A stretch of 64,000 nt of DNA, from positions 2,300,216-2,364,215 of the forward strand of contig CP007060.1 in assembly GCA_000230955.3 (NCBI GenBank), in the 5' to 3' direction. This document shows, in pieces, positions 1 through 8,326 of the stretch. A program made the position numbers and the translations under genes. Position 1 is the stretch's first letter; each line of letters opens with the position of its first letter. The notes below the pieces were generated by a model, which made no database searches, was not told where the DNA came from, and was given only the letters and a program-made list of their open reading frames with translations. Source of the stretch: Halobacterium sp. DL1. Lineage in GTDB: Archaea; Halobacteriota; Halobacteria; Halobacteriales; Halobacteriaceae.

Positions 1-389
1 CGACAGTGCGCCGACCCGGTGGAGCGCCGGCGCGGAACGTGTTACCCTGACACCGCAATCCCCGGGCATCCGCGTTCGGGGGGGAACGCGTCGGGGGGGG
101 ACGCGAGTTCGGTGGTCGCCGGCCGGCGGAGGGGGGATAGCCGGCAGCGACCGACGGACGCCCGGAACTGTGCCCTGACCGGCGGCGTTCTGCTGCCGCC
201 ATCGAATGCATGGACCGCGAGGGTATTGAACGGTGGCGTCGTTCACAGTCGATTTTCGTCGGTTAAGCCGAATTACCCCTGAGTTACCGGGCCGTTTCCT
301 GCGGAATGGTGCAGGTACGCGACCGGCGCGGTGTGGCGTCGTGGCTGGCGGTGGAGTCGGACGGAGAACGAGTGGGAGGTAGACGGCGG
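1..389. other. No gene recognised
   Basis: The first 389 bases hold no frame I can defend. A short open frame on the plus strand (19-282) has Arg/Gly/Pro/Ser composition typical of a spurious GC-rich frame, not the acidic composition of the neighbours. The window edge may cut a regulatory region of a gene to the left. Confidence 0.5.
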
Positions 390-1040
390 TCAGTCCGCTC
401 GCGGTTCGAAGACCTCGTCGAAGGACTCGACGCGGTAGTCGCCGAGCACGCAGTGGCCGCGCTTCTCCGGCGCGTGGCGTTCGACGTGGACGGCGTCGAG
501 GCCCGCGTTCATCGCGGCGCCCACGTCGCTCGCCGCGTCGCCGACGTACACCCCGTGGTGGGTGGCGGGTTCGAGGCCGACGTCGCCGAGCGCGAGTTCG
601 AGGGGGCGAGGGTCGGGTTTCCAGCCCGTATCGTCGTCACAGCAGAGCACGACGTCGAACCAGTCGGCGATGCCGAGGTGGTCGATGACGGGGCCAGCGA
701 GGAACTCCGCGCAGTGGGTCACGACGCCGACCGGGCCGTCGAGGTCGGCGACGTGGGCGGCGTCTTCGTAGAGGTAGGTGGCCTCGGCGCGGCGCTGCGG
801 GTCCTCGATGTCGTGGAACGCCGCCCAGAACGCCGCAGGGTCGAACCCCCACGACTGAAGGCGCTCGTTCCGGGACCCGCCGAGGCCGTGCCACAGTATC
901 TCGGCCTCGCGGTCGGTGAACTCGCGGCCGACGCGGTCGCCCACGCGGTCGAACACCTCACGCGTGTACGACCACTCGGTGTCCACGAGGGTCCCGTCGA
1001 GGTCGAACAGCCAGACGTCGTAGTCGGACGGGGAGCCCAT
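390..1040 (-). CDS. HAD-superfamily hydrolase (phosphatase-like)
   Basis: A 216-aa soluble HAD-family phosphohydrolase; the substrate cannot be told from sequence. Motif I DLDGT lies at residues 13-17 (nucleophile D13, acid D15), a motif II Thr occurs in VVTHCA, the motif III Lys in GWKPDPRP, and the motif IV acidic pair in YVGDAASD. The helical cap between motifs I and II fits subfamily IA (phosphoglycolate phosphatase-like). It ends close to the HtrA-type gene stop region but is transcribed away from the window interior. Family assignment is firm; function is general only. Confidence 0.9.
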   Translation of the reverse strand: MGSPSDYDVWLFDLDGTLVDTEWSYTREVFDRVGDRVGREFTDREAEILWHGLGGSRNERLQSWGFDPAAFWAAFHDIEDPQRRAEATYLYEDAAHVADLDGPVGVVTHCAEFLAGPVIDHLGIADWFDVVLCCDDDTGWKPDPRPLELALGDVGLEPATHHGVYVGDAASDVGAAMNAGLDAVHVERHAPEKRGHCVLGDYRVESFDEVFEPRAD

Positions 1041-1148
1041 TGGATACGGAGCTACGGAATCCGAGAGTATGAGCGTTCCGGGCGACCGTGAGAGCGTCTC
1101 GTGCTACCGCCTGACGGGGAACTTAGTGAGTGCCGGCTTCGGCAGCAC

Positions 1149-2243
1149 TCAGGGGTTCTGCGGTTCGGGCCGCTCGCCCAGCGTCACCTCGACCTGCTCG
1201 CGCTGGCCGTCCCTGAGCACCGTGAGCGTCACCGTCTCCCCGGGCCGGCCCTCGGTGAACAGGTACGTCGCGAGGTCCTTCGCCGTGTCCACCGTGCGGT
1301 TGTCGATGGCGACGAGGACGTCACCGCCGACGGGAACCCGGTTCCCATCGACGACGGCGACCTCGGTCGTCCCCTGCAAGACGCCGGCGACCGGCGTCCC
1401 CTCGTTGGCGCGGTGGACGTAGACGCCCTCGGTCGTGTTCAGGTCGTTCGCCGACGCGAGCTGCGGGGTGATGGGAGCCAGCGAAACGCCGAGGTAGGCG
1501 TGCTCGTAGCTGCCGTTCTCGACGAGCGCCGGGACGACCCGCTGGACGAGCGTCGAGGGGACGGCGAGGCCGATGTTGTCGGCGCGCGACGCGGGGAGGC
1601 CGGCGGTGTTGACGCCGACGACGGTCCCCTCACAGGTCAGCAGTGGGCCGCCGCTGTTACCGGGGTTGATGGGGGCGTCCGTCTGGAGCACGGTCGGAAT
1701 TGCGGCGTTCTGCCCGGTCGGCAGCGAGCGGTTGACGCCGCTCACGATGCCGTGGGTGATGGACTCGTCGAGACCGAAGGGGCTCCCGATGGCGGCGACC
1801 TTGGTCCCGGGAGTGGGCGTCGACTCCGCGAGCGGGAGCGCCTCCACGTCGCTCGGGGTGTCGGCCACCCGGACGACGGCGAGGTCGGCGATCTCGTCGG
1901 TCCCGATGACCTCGGCGGTGCTCGAGGTTTCGTCGGCGAACTGGACGACGACCCTGCTGGCGTCGCCGACGACGTGGGCGTTCGTGACGACGTAGCTCGT
2001 GTCGTTGTCCTCGAACGTCTGGTAGACGAAGCCAGAGCCCTGTCCGGCCGCCGTCCCGACGCCGACCACCGAGTCGAGGGTCTGTTCGTACAGCGACGCG
2101 TAGTCGCAGTTGGCTTGCTGGACGGTGCTGTCGGTCTGTGCAGCGCTGGCTCCGCCAGTGTCCAGCGGGGTGGCGCCCGCAGCGCCGAACCCCGCGGTCA
2201 CGAGCAAGAGCGCAACGGCGACGACGAGGTAGTCACTGCGCAT
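1149..2243 (-). CDS. HtrA/DegP-type trypsin-like serine protease with PDZ domain
   Basis: A 364-aa exported serine protease of the HtrA family, expected to handle misfolded envelope proteins. Residues 1-35 form a hydrophobic signal or anchor segment. The chymotrypsin-fold domain carries the full triad: H90 in TNAHVV, D120 in ADLAVV, S197 in GNSGGP. A PDZ domain occupies roughly residues 265-360. The start at 2243 was chosen because it puts the signal peptide at the N-terminus; the frame stays open upstream, but that part is Arg/Gly-rich and overlaps the next gene. Substrate and exact location (secreted or anchored) are not visible. Confidence 0.9.
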   Translation of the reverse strand: MRSDYLVVAVALLLVTAGFGAAGATPLDTGGASAAQTDSTVQQANCDYASLYEQTLDSVVGVGTAAGQGSGFVYQTFEDNDTSYVVTNAHVVGDASRVVVQFADETSSTAEVIGTDEIADLAVVRVADTPSDVEALPLAESTPTPGTKVAAIGSPFGLDESITHGIVSGVNRSLPTGQNAAIPTVLQTDAPINPGNSGGPLLTCEGTVVGVNTAGLPASRADNIGLAVPSTLVQRVVPALVENGSYEHAYLGVSLAPITPQLASANDLNTTEGVYVHRANEGTPVAGVLQGTTEVAVVDGNRVPVGGDVLVAIDNRTVDTAKDLATYLFTEGRPGETVTLTVLRDGQREQVEVTLGERPEPQNP

Positions 2244-2338
2244 CGTCCGACGGTTCGTCAGAGCGGCGAAAACGAGTTCTGGCCAGTTGGCTCCGGGAAC
2301 TCCATAACTACCGTCCTGTTGGTGCGTTCGCCCAGAAG

Positions 2339-2707
2339 CTAGTCGCGGACCTCCACCGAACTGCCGAGGTACTTGTTCAGTACCTCGCTCGTGGTGTCGG
2401 CCTTGAACGGCGTGAGGTCCGCGGCTATCTCGGCCTGCAGCGCCTCGTAGTACGCCCGGTCGGTCTCCAGGGCGCGGTACTCCACGGACTCGACCGGCAC
2501 GTCGAGGGCGTCCTCGGCGACCGCCCGGAATCTGTCGGGGTCGCCGAGGTCGCCGCGCCACAGGTTGTCCCTAAAGAACAGCCAGCCCGGGTCACCGGGC
2601 GGGTCGGCGGGCCGGCGGAGTCGCGTCTCGAACACCTGCGGGTCGATGCGCACGCCGCCCTCGGGTTCGAGGCGGAATCGGACCGCGAAGACGTACGCCG
2701 CGTCCAT
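2339..2707 (-). CDS. LWR-salt protein family
   Basis: A 122-aa protein with the signature DNLWRGDLGD near residue 50, which marks the small haloarchaeal LWR-salt family (named for the motif; function unknown). It is acidic, with no membrane segment. Its start lies immediately against the stop of the pterin dehydratase gene upstream (2708), so the two are probably cotranscribed and translationally coupled. I assign the family from memory of the motif and infer no biochemical role. Confidence 0.82.
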   Translation of the reverse strand: MDAAYVFAVRFRLEPEGGVRIDPQVFETRLRRPADPPGDPGWLFFRDNLWRGDLGDPDRFRAVAEDALDVPVESVEYRALETDRAYYEALQAEIAADLTPFKADTTSEVLNKYLGSSVEVRD

Positions 2708-2983
2708 CTACCGGAGGTCGTCGCAGAGCTCCGCCATGTGGATGTCCTGTTCGGTGACGCCGCCCGCCTCGTGGCTGGTGAACCGGACCTCCACCTCCTC
2801 GTACCCGATGCGGATCTCCGGGTGATGGAACTCCTCCTCGGCGAGTTCGCCGACCTCGGTGGCGAACGCCACGCCCCTCAGGTAGTCGTCGAACTCGTAG
2901 GTGCGCGTAATCTCGTCGCCGTCGCGGGACCAGCGCTTCGGGATTCGCCGCTCGATCTCGTCGTCTGAGAGTACGTCTGCCAT
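2708..2983 (-). CDS. 4a-hydroxytetrahydrobiopterin dehydratase (pterin carbinolamine dehydratase)
   Basis: A 91-aa PCD/DCoH-family enzyme that dehydrates 4a-hydroxy-tetrahydropterin formed by aromatic amino-acid hydroxylases. The catalytic signature is intact: EFHHPEI, then YEEVEV, then TSHEAGGVT, matching the family pattern HHP-x5-Y-x2-V-x5-TH-x3-G-x-T (Ser in place of the usual residue before H). The length is normal for the family. The start at 2983 (MADVLSDDEI) excludes a 9-residue extension. It is the first gene of a two-gene unit with the LWR-salt gene. Confidence 0.92.
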   Translation of the reverse strand: MADVLSDDEIERRIPKRWSRDGDEITRTYEFDDYLRGVAFATEVGELAEEEFHHPEIRIGYEEVEVRFTSHEAGGVTEQDIHMAELCDDLR

Positions 2984-3069
2984 GGTCGACAGGTCACTCG
3001 CCAGCCACATAACGCTACGCCACGACTCGGCCGGGCTACCACTTCGCTGGCACCCGTAGAACAGTCCCG

Positions 3070-4377
3070 TCAGTCCTCCGACTCAGCCGGCGTCGCGTCG
3101 TTCGGCGCGGCGTCGAACGGCATCCCGTCCTCGAACTCGGGGTTGAACAGTTCGAGGGCGGTCGCGATGGTCGACCAGTCGTCCTCCGCGGCGGCGTCCC
3201 GCAGGCTCTTCGTCGGCGCCGCGAGCAGCTGGTTGACCAGGGCGTCGGCCATCGACTCCACGACCTCGCGTTCCGCCTCCGAGAGGTCGCCGTCCGCGGC
3301 CTCGAGCCGCGAGACGGCCGTCGACACCTCGCGGTTCTTCAGCCGGTCGGCGCTCTCGTACATCCGGGCGATGACCTCGTCGGCGCGCTTGCGCTTGTAC
3401 TGGGCGAGCAGCCGCTCGAACTCCGCGTCGATCATCGCCTCCACCTCGCGGGCGGCATCCTCGCGGCGCTCACGGGTCGCCTCCGTCACCGCTTCCAGGG
3501 CCTCGAGGTCGTGGACAGACACCGCCGCCTCGTCGTCGGCCCCGGGCGCGACGTCCCGGGGCTGTGCGAGGTCCACGACAACCGTTTCGCCCGCGTCCGC
3601 GAACGCCTCGCTGTCGAGGACGTAGCCCGGGCTGCTGGTCGCGGCGACGACCACGTCCGCGTCAGCCGTCCGCTCGCTTGCGTTCGCGAGCGTCGTCGTC
3701 TCCGTCGGCGCGTCGACGGTGTCGGCGACCCGGACCGCCCGCTCCGGCGTCCGGTTCGCGACGACGAGGGCCTCGACGCCGGCGCTCGCGAACGCCTTCG
3801 CCGCGAGCGCCCCCATCTCGCCCGCGCCGACCACCAGCGCGCGGGCGCCGTCGAGGTCGGTCTTTCGCTCGGCGAGGCGGACCGCCGCCGTCCCGAGGGA
3901 GGTGGCGCCCTCGTTGATGGTCGTCTCCGTCCGCGCCCGCTCGCCGACGTGAATCGCCTTCGTGACGGCCTGTCGGAGCACGGTGTCGATGCCGCCGGCC
4001 GCCTGGGCGGCGTCGAAGGCGTCCCGCAACTGACCGAGAATCTGGTCCTCGCCGACGACGAGGGACTCCAGGCCGGCGGCGACCCGAAGGAGGTGACGGA
4101 GGCTCTCCTCGTGGCCCATCGAGATTGCGCCGGCGCCCGCCGGGTCGAAGCCGGCGGCGCCGAGCGCGCGGCGACCCGTCGCGGGGTCGTCCGTGACCAC
4201 GTACGCCTCCACGCGGTGGCACGTCTGGAGGACGAACGCCTCCGCGACGGCTGGCTGGTCGAGCAGCGCGTCGAGTGCGACCGCATCGGACGCTGCGCTC
4301 GCGGCCTCCAGTTCGTCGAGTGAGGCCGTCTCGTGTGAGACGCGCACGCCGGAGACGACACCTGTGTTCCCGTTCAC
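3070..4377 (-). CDS. hemA: Glutamyl-tRNA reductase
   Basis: A 435-aa enzyme that reduces glutamyl-tRNA(Glu) to glutamate-1-semialdehyde with NADPH, the first step of C5 tetrapyrrole synthesis. The catalytic Cys is C53 in LQTCHRVEAY. The NADPH domain has GAGEMGALAAK, and a C-terminal dimerisation helix domain follows. I chose a GTG start at 4377 because GTGA overlaps the TGA stop of the upstream dehydrogenase gene (4374), a typical coupled arrangement; the protein then begins VNGNTGVVSG, as in related enzymes. A longer in-frame start at 4467 would add a basic Arg-rich stretch and is unlikely. Confidence 0.95.
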   Translation of the reverse strand: MNGNTGVVSGVRVSHETASLDELEAASAASDAVALDALLDQPAVAEAFVLQTCHRVEAYVVTDDPATGRRALGAAGFDPAGAGAISMGHEESLRHLLRVAAGLESLVVGEDQILGQLRDAFDAAQAAGGIDTVLRQAVTKAIHVGERARTETTINEGATSLGTAAVRLAERKTDLDGARALVVGAGEMGALAAKAFASAGVEALVVANRTPERAVRVADTVDAPTETTTLANASERTADADVVVAATSSPGYVLDSEAFADAGETVVVDLAQPRDVAPGADDEAAVSVHDLEALEAVTEATRERREDAAREVEAMIDAEFERLLAQYKRKRADEVIARMYESADRLKNREVSTAVSRLEAADGDLSEAEREVVESMADALVNQLLAAPTKSLRDAAAEDDWSTIATALELFNPEFEDGMPFDAAPNDATPAESED

Positions 4378-5030
4378 GTAGACCACGTCACTTCGCCGAC
4401 GGCGCTCGAAACCACGCCTTCGGCCGTTTCCCGAGGGTTGGAACTTCCGGTACGTAAAGCCTTCCAAACCGCGTCCGACCGCACGACAGCCCGTACGGCC
4501 TCGCGCCGACGTTTCGGGGCGACGCCTGCCGCCTTCAGGTCGGCGCGGAGGGCGGCGGTCAGCGTCGCCATCTCCCCCGCGCCCTCGAACTCCGACTCCA
4601 GTTCCTCCCGGAGGTGCTTCGAGAGCGCGGGACTCGCGCCGCCGGTGGCGACGGCGACGGTCACCGGGTCGTCCCGCACTGTCGCGGGCACCACGACGCT
4701 GTCGGCGTCCCGGCCCCCGGACTCGTCGGCGCGGTTCACGAGCGCGCCAGCCTCACGCGCCGCCGCCGCGAACGCGTCGTTGACGGCCGCGTCGTCAGTC
4801 GCCGCGACGACGAGCGCGGGGTCGGTGCGCTCGACCCAGTCGCTCGCCTCGGCGGGCGCCGGTTCGGTCTGCACGCGGTCCGCATCGCCGAAGTCGTCGT
4901 CCGCGAACTCTGGGCTCAACACGACCACTTCGGCCTCCTGGGCGAACCGGCGGGCCTTCCGCGCGCCGACCGGGCCGCCGCCGACGACCAGCACTGTCTC
5001 GCCCTCGAAGTCGTGGAGCAGCGGTATCAT
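4374..5030 (-). CDS. Precorrin-2 dehydrogenase / sirohydrochlorin ferrochelatase family (Met8/CysG N-terminal type)
   Basis: A 218-aa protein with an N-terminal Rossmann fold (VLVVGGGPVGARKARR at residues 13-28) and a C-terminal helical region, as in Met8p and the N-terminal half of CysG. It is expected to oxidise precorrin-2 to sirohydrochlorin with NAD+. Whether it also inserts iron is not clear from sequence. It sits between the siroheme decarboxylase gene (16-nt gap) and hemA (4-nt overlap), so the three form one heme/siroheme operon. Confidence 0.92.
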   Translation of the reverse strand: MIPLLHDFEGETVLVVGGGPVGARKARRFAQEAEVVVLSPEFADDDFGDADRVQTEPAPAEASDWVERTDPALVVAATDDAAVNDAFAAAAREAGALVNRADESGGRDADSVVVPATVRDDPVTVAVATGGASPALSKHLREELESEFEGAGEMATLTAALRADLKAAGVAPKRRREAVRAVVRSDAVWKALRTGSSNPRETAEGVVSSAVGEVTWST

Positions 5031-5046
5031 GTCGACAGCGCCGCGC

Positions 5047-6102
5047 TCATGCGGTGTTGGCGTCGGCGCGCTCCGCGAGCCTGATGCCCGTCTTCTTCAG
5101 GATGCGCGTCGAGAACAGCGTGTCCCAGTCGTCGTCGCCGACGTCCCAGTACTGCTCCATCACGTCCCGGACCTGCTCGATGCGCTCCTGGCTCTCTTCT
5201 TCGGTCCGGCCGTGAGTCATCGCGAAGAAGTTGTACGGCCAGACGCCGTCGTGGCGCGGGCGCTCGTAGCAGTGCGTGACGAAGTCGAGGCCCGCCACCG
5301 CCGGCCCGACCTCGCTCACGAGGTCGTCCGGCACGTCCCAGACGGTCATCCCGTTCTCCGTGTACCCCAGCGAGTAGTGGTTCGGGATGACGCCGACGCG
5401 GCGCACCTTCCCCTCCTCGTTGAACCGCCGGAGCGTCTCGACGACCCAGTCGGTCTCCTGACCGATCTCGGCGGCGACCGCAGCGTACGGCGTCTCCACG
5501 ATTGGGAGACCGTCCTGTACCGCGAGCACGAGGTCGCGCTCGGCGGGCGTGATGGTGTCGCGGTCGGTCGGTGTGGGCGTCGGTCCGAGGTGCGAGAGGT
5601 CGACGTCGCCGTCCGAGACGGGGCCGTCGACGAGGAACTTCGCCTCCACGCGGAACTCCCGTAGTTTCGGGAGGTTGTACGTCTGCTGGCCGGTCTCGGC
5701 CTCGATGTCGGCGAGCACGTCCTCGACGCACTCGTCGTCGGCGACCGACACGACGAACCACATGTTCAGGTGCGGGTGTTCGCGCTCGTAGTTGTGCGCG
5801 ACCTCGCGGCGTTCGTTGACGAGCTCGGCGATCTCCTCGTAGCGGTCCTCGGGGGCGTGCATCGCGACGAGCGACGCGTTGCCGCCGATCTCCTCGGCGT
5901 TGATGAGCGCGCCGAACCGCGTCAGCACGCCCTCCTCGTCGAGTCGTTGCACGCGTTCGAGGAGGTCCGCAGGCTCACTCTCGATGCCGCGCGAGCGCAG
6001 CGCGTGTGCTGCGGGCTCGAACGGCCGCTGGACGACCGGGAATCCGCCCTGGAAGGCGTTGAGTACGGCGCGGTCCCGGTCGTCGAGGTCCGCGATGTCC
6101 AT
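5047..6102 (-). CDS. Siroheme decarboxylase, two fused AsnC/Lrp-type halves (AhbA/AhbB-like)
   Basis: A 351-aa protein made of two similar halves (about 1-165 and 180-345). Each begins with an AsnC-type winged helix (DLDDRDRAVLNAFQGGFPVV; AERDLVLAVQDGLPIVETPY) followed by a ligand-binding ferredoxin-like fold. Such proteins decarboxylate siroheme to 12,18-didecarboxysiroheme in the archaeal alternative heme pathway. Context supports this over a transcription factor: precorrin-2 dehydrogenase and hemA follow in the same operon. A TATA box 24-31 nt upstream implies a leaderless transcript starting at this gene. Confidence 0.88.
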   Translation of the reverse strand: MDIADLDDRDRAVLNAFQGGFPVVQRPFEPAAHALRSRGIESEPADLLERVQRLDEEGVLTRFGALINAEEIGGNASLVAMHAPEDRYEEIAELVNERREVAHNYEREHPHLNMWFVVSVADDECVEDVLADIEAETGQQTYNLPKLREFRVEAKFLVDGPVSDGDVDLSHLGPTPTPTDRDTITPAERDLVLAVQDGLPIVETPYAAVAAEIGQETDWVVETLRRFNEEGKVRRVGVIPNHYSLGYTENGMTVWDVPDDLVSEVGPAVAGLDFVTHCYERPRHDGVWPYNFFAMTHGRTEEESQERIEQVRDVMEQYWDVGDDDWDTLFSTRILKKTGIRLAERADANTA

Positions 6103-6125
6103 GGCGGTGGTTGGGTCGCCACGCC

Positions 6126-6133
6126 AGATAAAC
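6126..6133 (-). promoter_or_regulatory. TATA box of the heme operon
   Basis: On the minus strand the sequence reads GTTTATCT, centred about 27 nt before the ATG at 6102. This spacing is usual for leaderless haloarchaeal transcripts. It is the only clear promoter upstream of the three-gene heme cluster. Confidence 0.6.
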
Positions 6134-6166
6134 GGCCCGGGTCGCGCCCGACGGCCGGAACCCGCC

Positions 6167-6583
6167 TCAGGCGTCGAAGCCGTCCTCGGTGATGCCGACG
6201 ACCTCCTCGACGCCCTCCACGGCGGCGACGTCCGAGAGCACGGCGTCGTGGTCGCCCGTCGCCTCCCAGTAGAGAACGAGGTCGAAGCGCCCGTCGCGGA
6301 GCAGTTGCTGGCATTCCCAGACGAACTCGTCGTCCTCGAGGGTGAGCCCCTGGTGCTGGTTCACGCCGAACTCGTCGCTGTCGTTGCCCGAGTAGACGTA
6401 CGTGTCGCCCGTCTCTGCGTGGGCCGCGATGGCGTCACCCGCGTCCAGCGTGAGCTGGTGGAGCAGGCTCTCCTCGTCGGAGCCGTAGCGCGTGTGCACG
6501 ACCGCTCCGGCGAGTTCGATGTCCCCGGGCTGCAGCAGTTCCACTGTCTCCCGGTAGAGGTTCTCGTCGACCGTCTCGCTCAT
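6167..6583 (-). CDS. Conserved haloarchaeal protein, probably DUF5778
   Basis: A 138-aa acidic protein without membrane segments or recognisable catalytic motif. Conserved-looking stretches are YVYSGNDSDEFGVNQHQGL and DDEFVWECQQLLRDG, which I associate with the haloarchaeal DUF5778 family from memory. The start at 6583 (MSETVDENLY) was preferred over one nine codons earlier. It is divergent from the cis-prenyltransferase gene and codirectional with the heme operon, but 64 nt separate it from the heme promoter side. Function unknown. Confidence 0.78.
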   Translation of the reverse strand: MSETVDENLYRETVELLQPGDIELAGAVVHTRYGSDEESLLHQLTLDAGDAIAAHAETGDTYVYSGNDSDEFGVNQHQGLTLEDDEFVWECQQLLRDGRFDLVLYWEATGDHDAVLSDVAAVEGVEEVVGITEDGFDA

Positions 6584-6696
6584 GGTCGAGGCGACGCACC
6601 TGCCGGGCATACGTGTGGCGATTCCCTCGTAAGCGGCCCCCTAACCCGCAGGCCGAGGGGGAAGGCTGATACGTGAGAGCGTTGTCGTTAGGGGCA

Positions 6697-7605
6697 ATGC
6701 GAGACCGGCTTCGAGCAGCGGTGCACGGCGCCTACGAGCGCGTGCTCCGCCGCGAACTCGACGGCGCCCCCGAGCACGTCGCCGTCATCATGGACGGCAA
6801 CCGTCGGTACGCCCGCGAACGCGGGCAGGAAGCCACCGACGGTCACCGCTCGGGCGCCCAGACGACCGAGCAGGTGCTGGAGTGGTGTGCGGACCTCGGC
6901 GTCGAGGAGCTGACACTGTACGCCTTCTCCACGGAGAACTTCGACCGCCCGGACGAGCAGAACGAACAGCTGTTCGACCTGCTCACGCGGAAACTCCGGG
7001 AGTTCGCTGACGCCGACCGCGTCCACGACCAGCGCGTCCGCATCCGGACCATCGGCGAGACCGAGCGCCTCCCCGAGCGCGTCCGCGAGGCCGCCACGTA
7101 CGCCGACCGCCGCACCGCGGGCTACGACGGGTTCACGCTCAACATCGCGCTCGCCTACGGCGGCCGCGCCGAACTCCTCGGCGCCGCCCGCGGCATCGCC
7201 GACGCCGTCGACGCCGAGGACATCGACCCCGCTGACGTCGACGTCGCCGAGATCGAGTCCCGCCTCCACGCCAGCCCCGTTCGCGACGTCGACCTCATCA
7301 TCCGGACCGGTGGTGCCGAACGCACGTCGAACTTCCTGCCGTGGCACGCCAACGGGAGCGAGGCCGCGGTCTTCTTCTGCACGCCGTACTGGCCGGAGTT
7401 CTCGAAGGTCGATTTCCTGCGCGCGGTCCGCACGTACGAGTCCCGCGAGGCGTCCTGGCGTCGTACCCGCGCTCGCCGCGCGCTCGCGCTAGTCCGTTCG
7501 CTCGGCACCGACGTGAAGGAGGCCCGCCAGGTCCTCGACCGCCTGAAGGGGACGCTCCCCGAGAGCCCGGACGTCGAGGAAGTCGACGGGCGGTCCGCTG
7601 ACTAG
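6697..7605 (+). CDS. uppS: cis-Prenyltransferase (undecaprenyl/polyprenyl diphosphate synthase)
   Basis: A 302-aa enzyme that adds isopentenyl units in cis to a prenyl diphosphate, making the long-chain polyprenyl carrier used for archaeal N-glycosylation. The catalytic motif VAVIMDGNRRYARE is intact (Asp near residue 33), followed by LTLYAFSTENF and, near the C-terminus, LIIRTGGAERTSNFLPW and the ExR-like tail region. The ATG at 6697 is preferred over a GTG 24 nt upstream because homologues begin close to it. The neighbour on the opposite strand is a divergent paralogue, and a DUF92 membrane protein follows. Confidence 0.93.
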   Translation: MRDRLRAAVHGAYERVLRRELDGAPEHVAVIMDGNRRYARERGQEATDGHRSGAQTTEQVLEWCADLGVEELTLYAFSTENFDRPDEQNEQLFDLLTRKLREFADADRVHDQRVRIRTIGETERLPERVREAATYADRRTAGYDGFTLNIALAYGGRAELLGAARGIADAVDAEDIDPADVDVAEIESRLHASPVRDVDLIIRTGGAERTSNFLPWHANGSEAAVFFCTPYWPEFSKVDFLRAVRTYESREASWRRTRARRALALVRSLGTDVKEARQVLDRLKGTLPESPDVEEVDGRSAD

Positions 7606-7632
7606 AAGCCGGATCCTCTGCCTGTTCGCGCC

Positions 7633-8241
7633 TTATCGCCCGAACCGGCGCTGCCTGTTCTCGTAGTCCAGCACCGCGCGCAGGTAGTCCCGTTTCCGGA
7701 AGTCCCGCCAGTTCACGTCCGTGAAGTAGAGCTCCGAGTAGACGGACTGCCAGATCATGAAATCGGAGAGACGCTCGGCGCCGGTCTTGATGACGAGGTC
7801 GGGCTCCTCCGGGAAGACGAGTTCCGCCTCGATGGCGTCCTCGTCGACGTCAGCGGGGGTCATCTCGCCGTCGTCGACGGCCTCGGCGACGTTCCGGACG
7901 GCGGTGGCGAACTCGTGTTTGCCGCCGTGGCCGAGACTCACCTGGATGGGGGCGTCGGCGCGTTCGTCGTCGTCGGGCCCGCGGACGGCGATTTCCTCCG
8001 GTGTCGAGACGCGCGCGAGTTCGCGTTCGAGCGTCGGCACCGCGGCCTCGTCGAGGACGCTGACGTACACCGTGACGCGGCCGGCGCCGTAGTCGAACGC
8101 CCAGTCGAAGAAGTCCGCGAGCGTGTCGTAGGCGCCCGCTTCGAGCAGGTCGCGTTCGGTGATGACGAGCGCGACGTGGTCGGGGACGTCGGCGTCGTTT
8201 CGGCGCACGCGAGCGGCGAGATACCAGTCGTACAGTCCCAC
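7633..8241 (-). CDS. Divergent cis-prenyltransferase-family protein lacking the catalytic Asp motif
   Basis: A 202-aa protein of the undecaprenyl diphosphate synthase family, recognisable by VIKTGAERLSDFMIWQSVYSELYF and VNWRDFRKRDYLRAV near the C-terminus. The N-terminal MDGNRR-type motif, which carries the essential Asp, is replaced by VALVITERDLLEAG. By analogy with NgBR/Nus1 subunits of heteromeric cis-prenyltransferases, it may be a non-catalytic partner of the intact synthase encoded convergently at 6697-7605. A GTG start at 8241 (VGLYDWYLAA) is used; no in-frame ATG gives a sensible N-terminus. Confidence 0.8.
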   Translation of the reverse strand: MGLYDWYLAARVRRNDADVPDHVALVITERDLLEAGAYDTLADFFDWAFDYGAGRVTVYVSVLDEAAVPTLERELARVSTPEEIAVRGPDDDERADAPIQVSLGHGGKHEFATAVRNVAEAVDDGEMTPADVDEDAIEAELVFPEEPDLVIKTGAERLSDFMIWQSVYSELYFTDVNWRDFRKRDYLRAVLDYENRQRRFGR

Positions 8242-8326
8242 GGCGGGACGACGGACGGGGCGTCCAAAACGTTGCGGGTCCCGTTCGGGGAAGTTAAGTG
8301 TGGTCCCACTCAACCGCCGGGGAGAC

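Noticed and set aside
19-282. 87-aa frame at the left edge
   Set aside because: Composition is unlike haloarchaeal proteins and no family is recognised.
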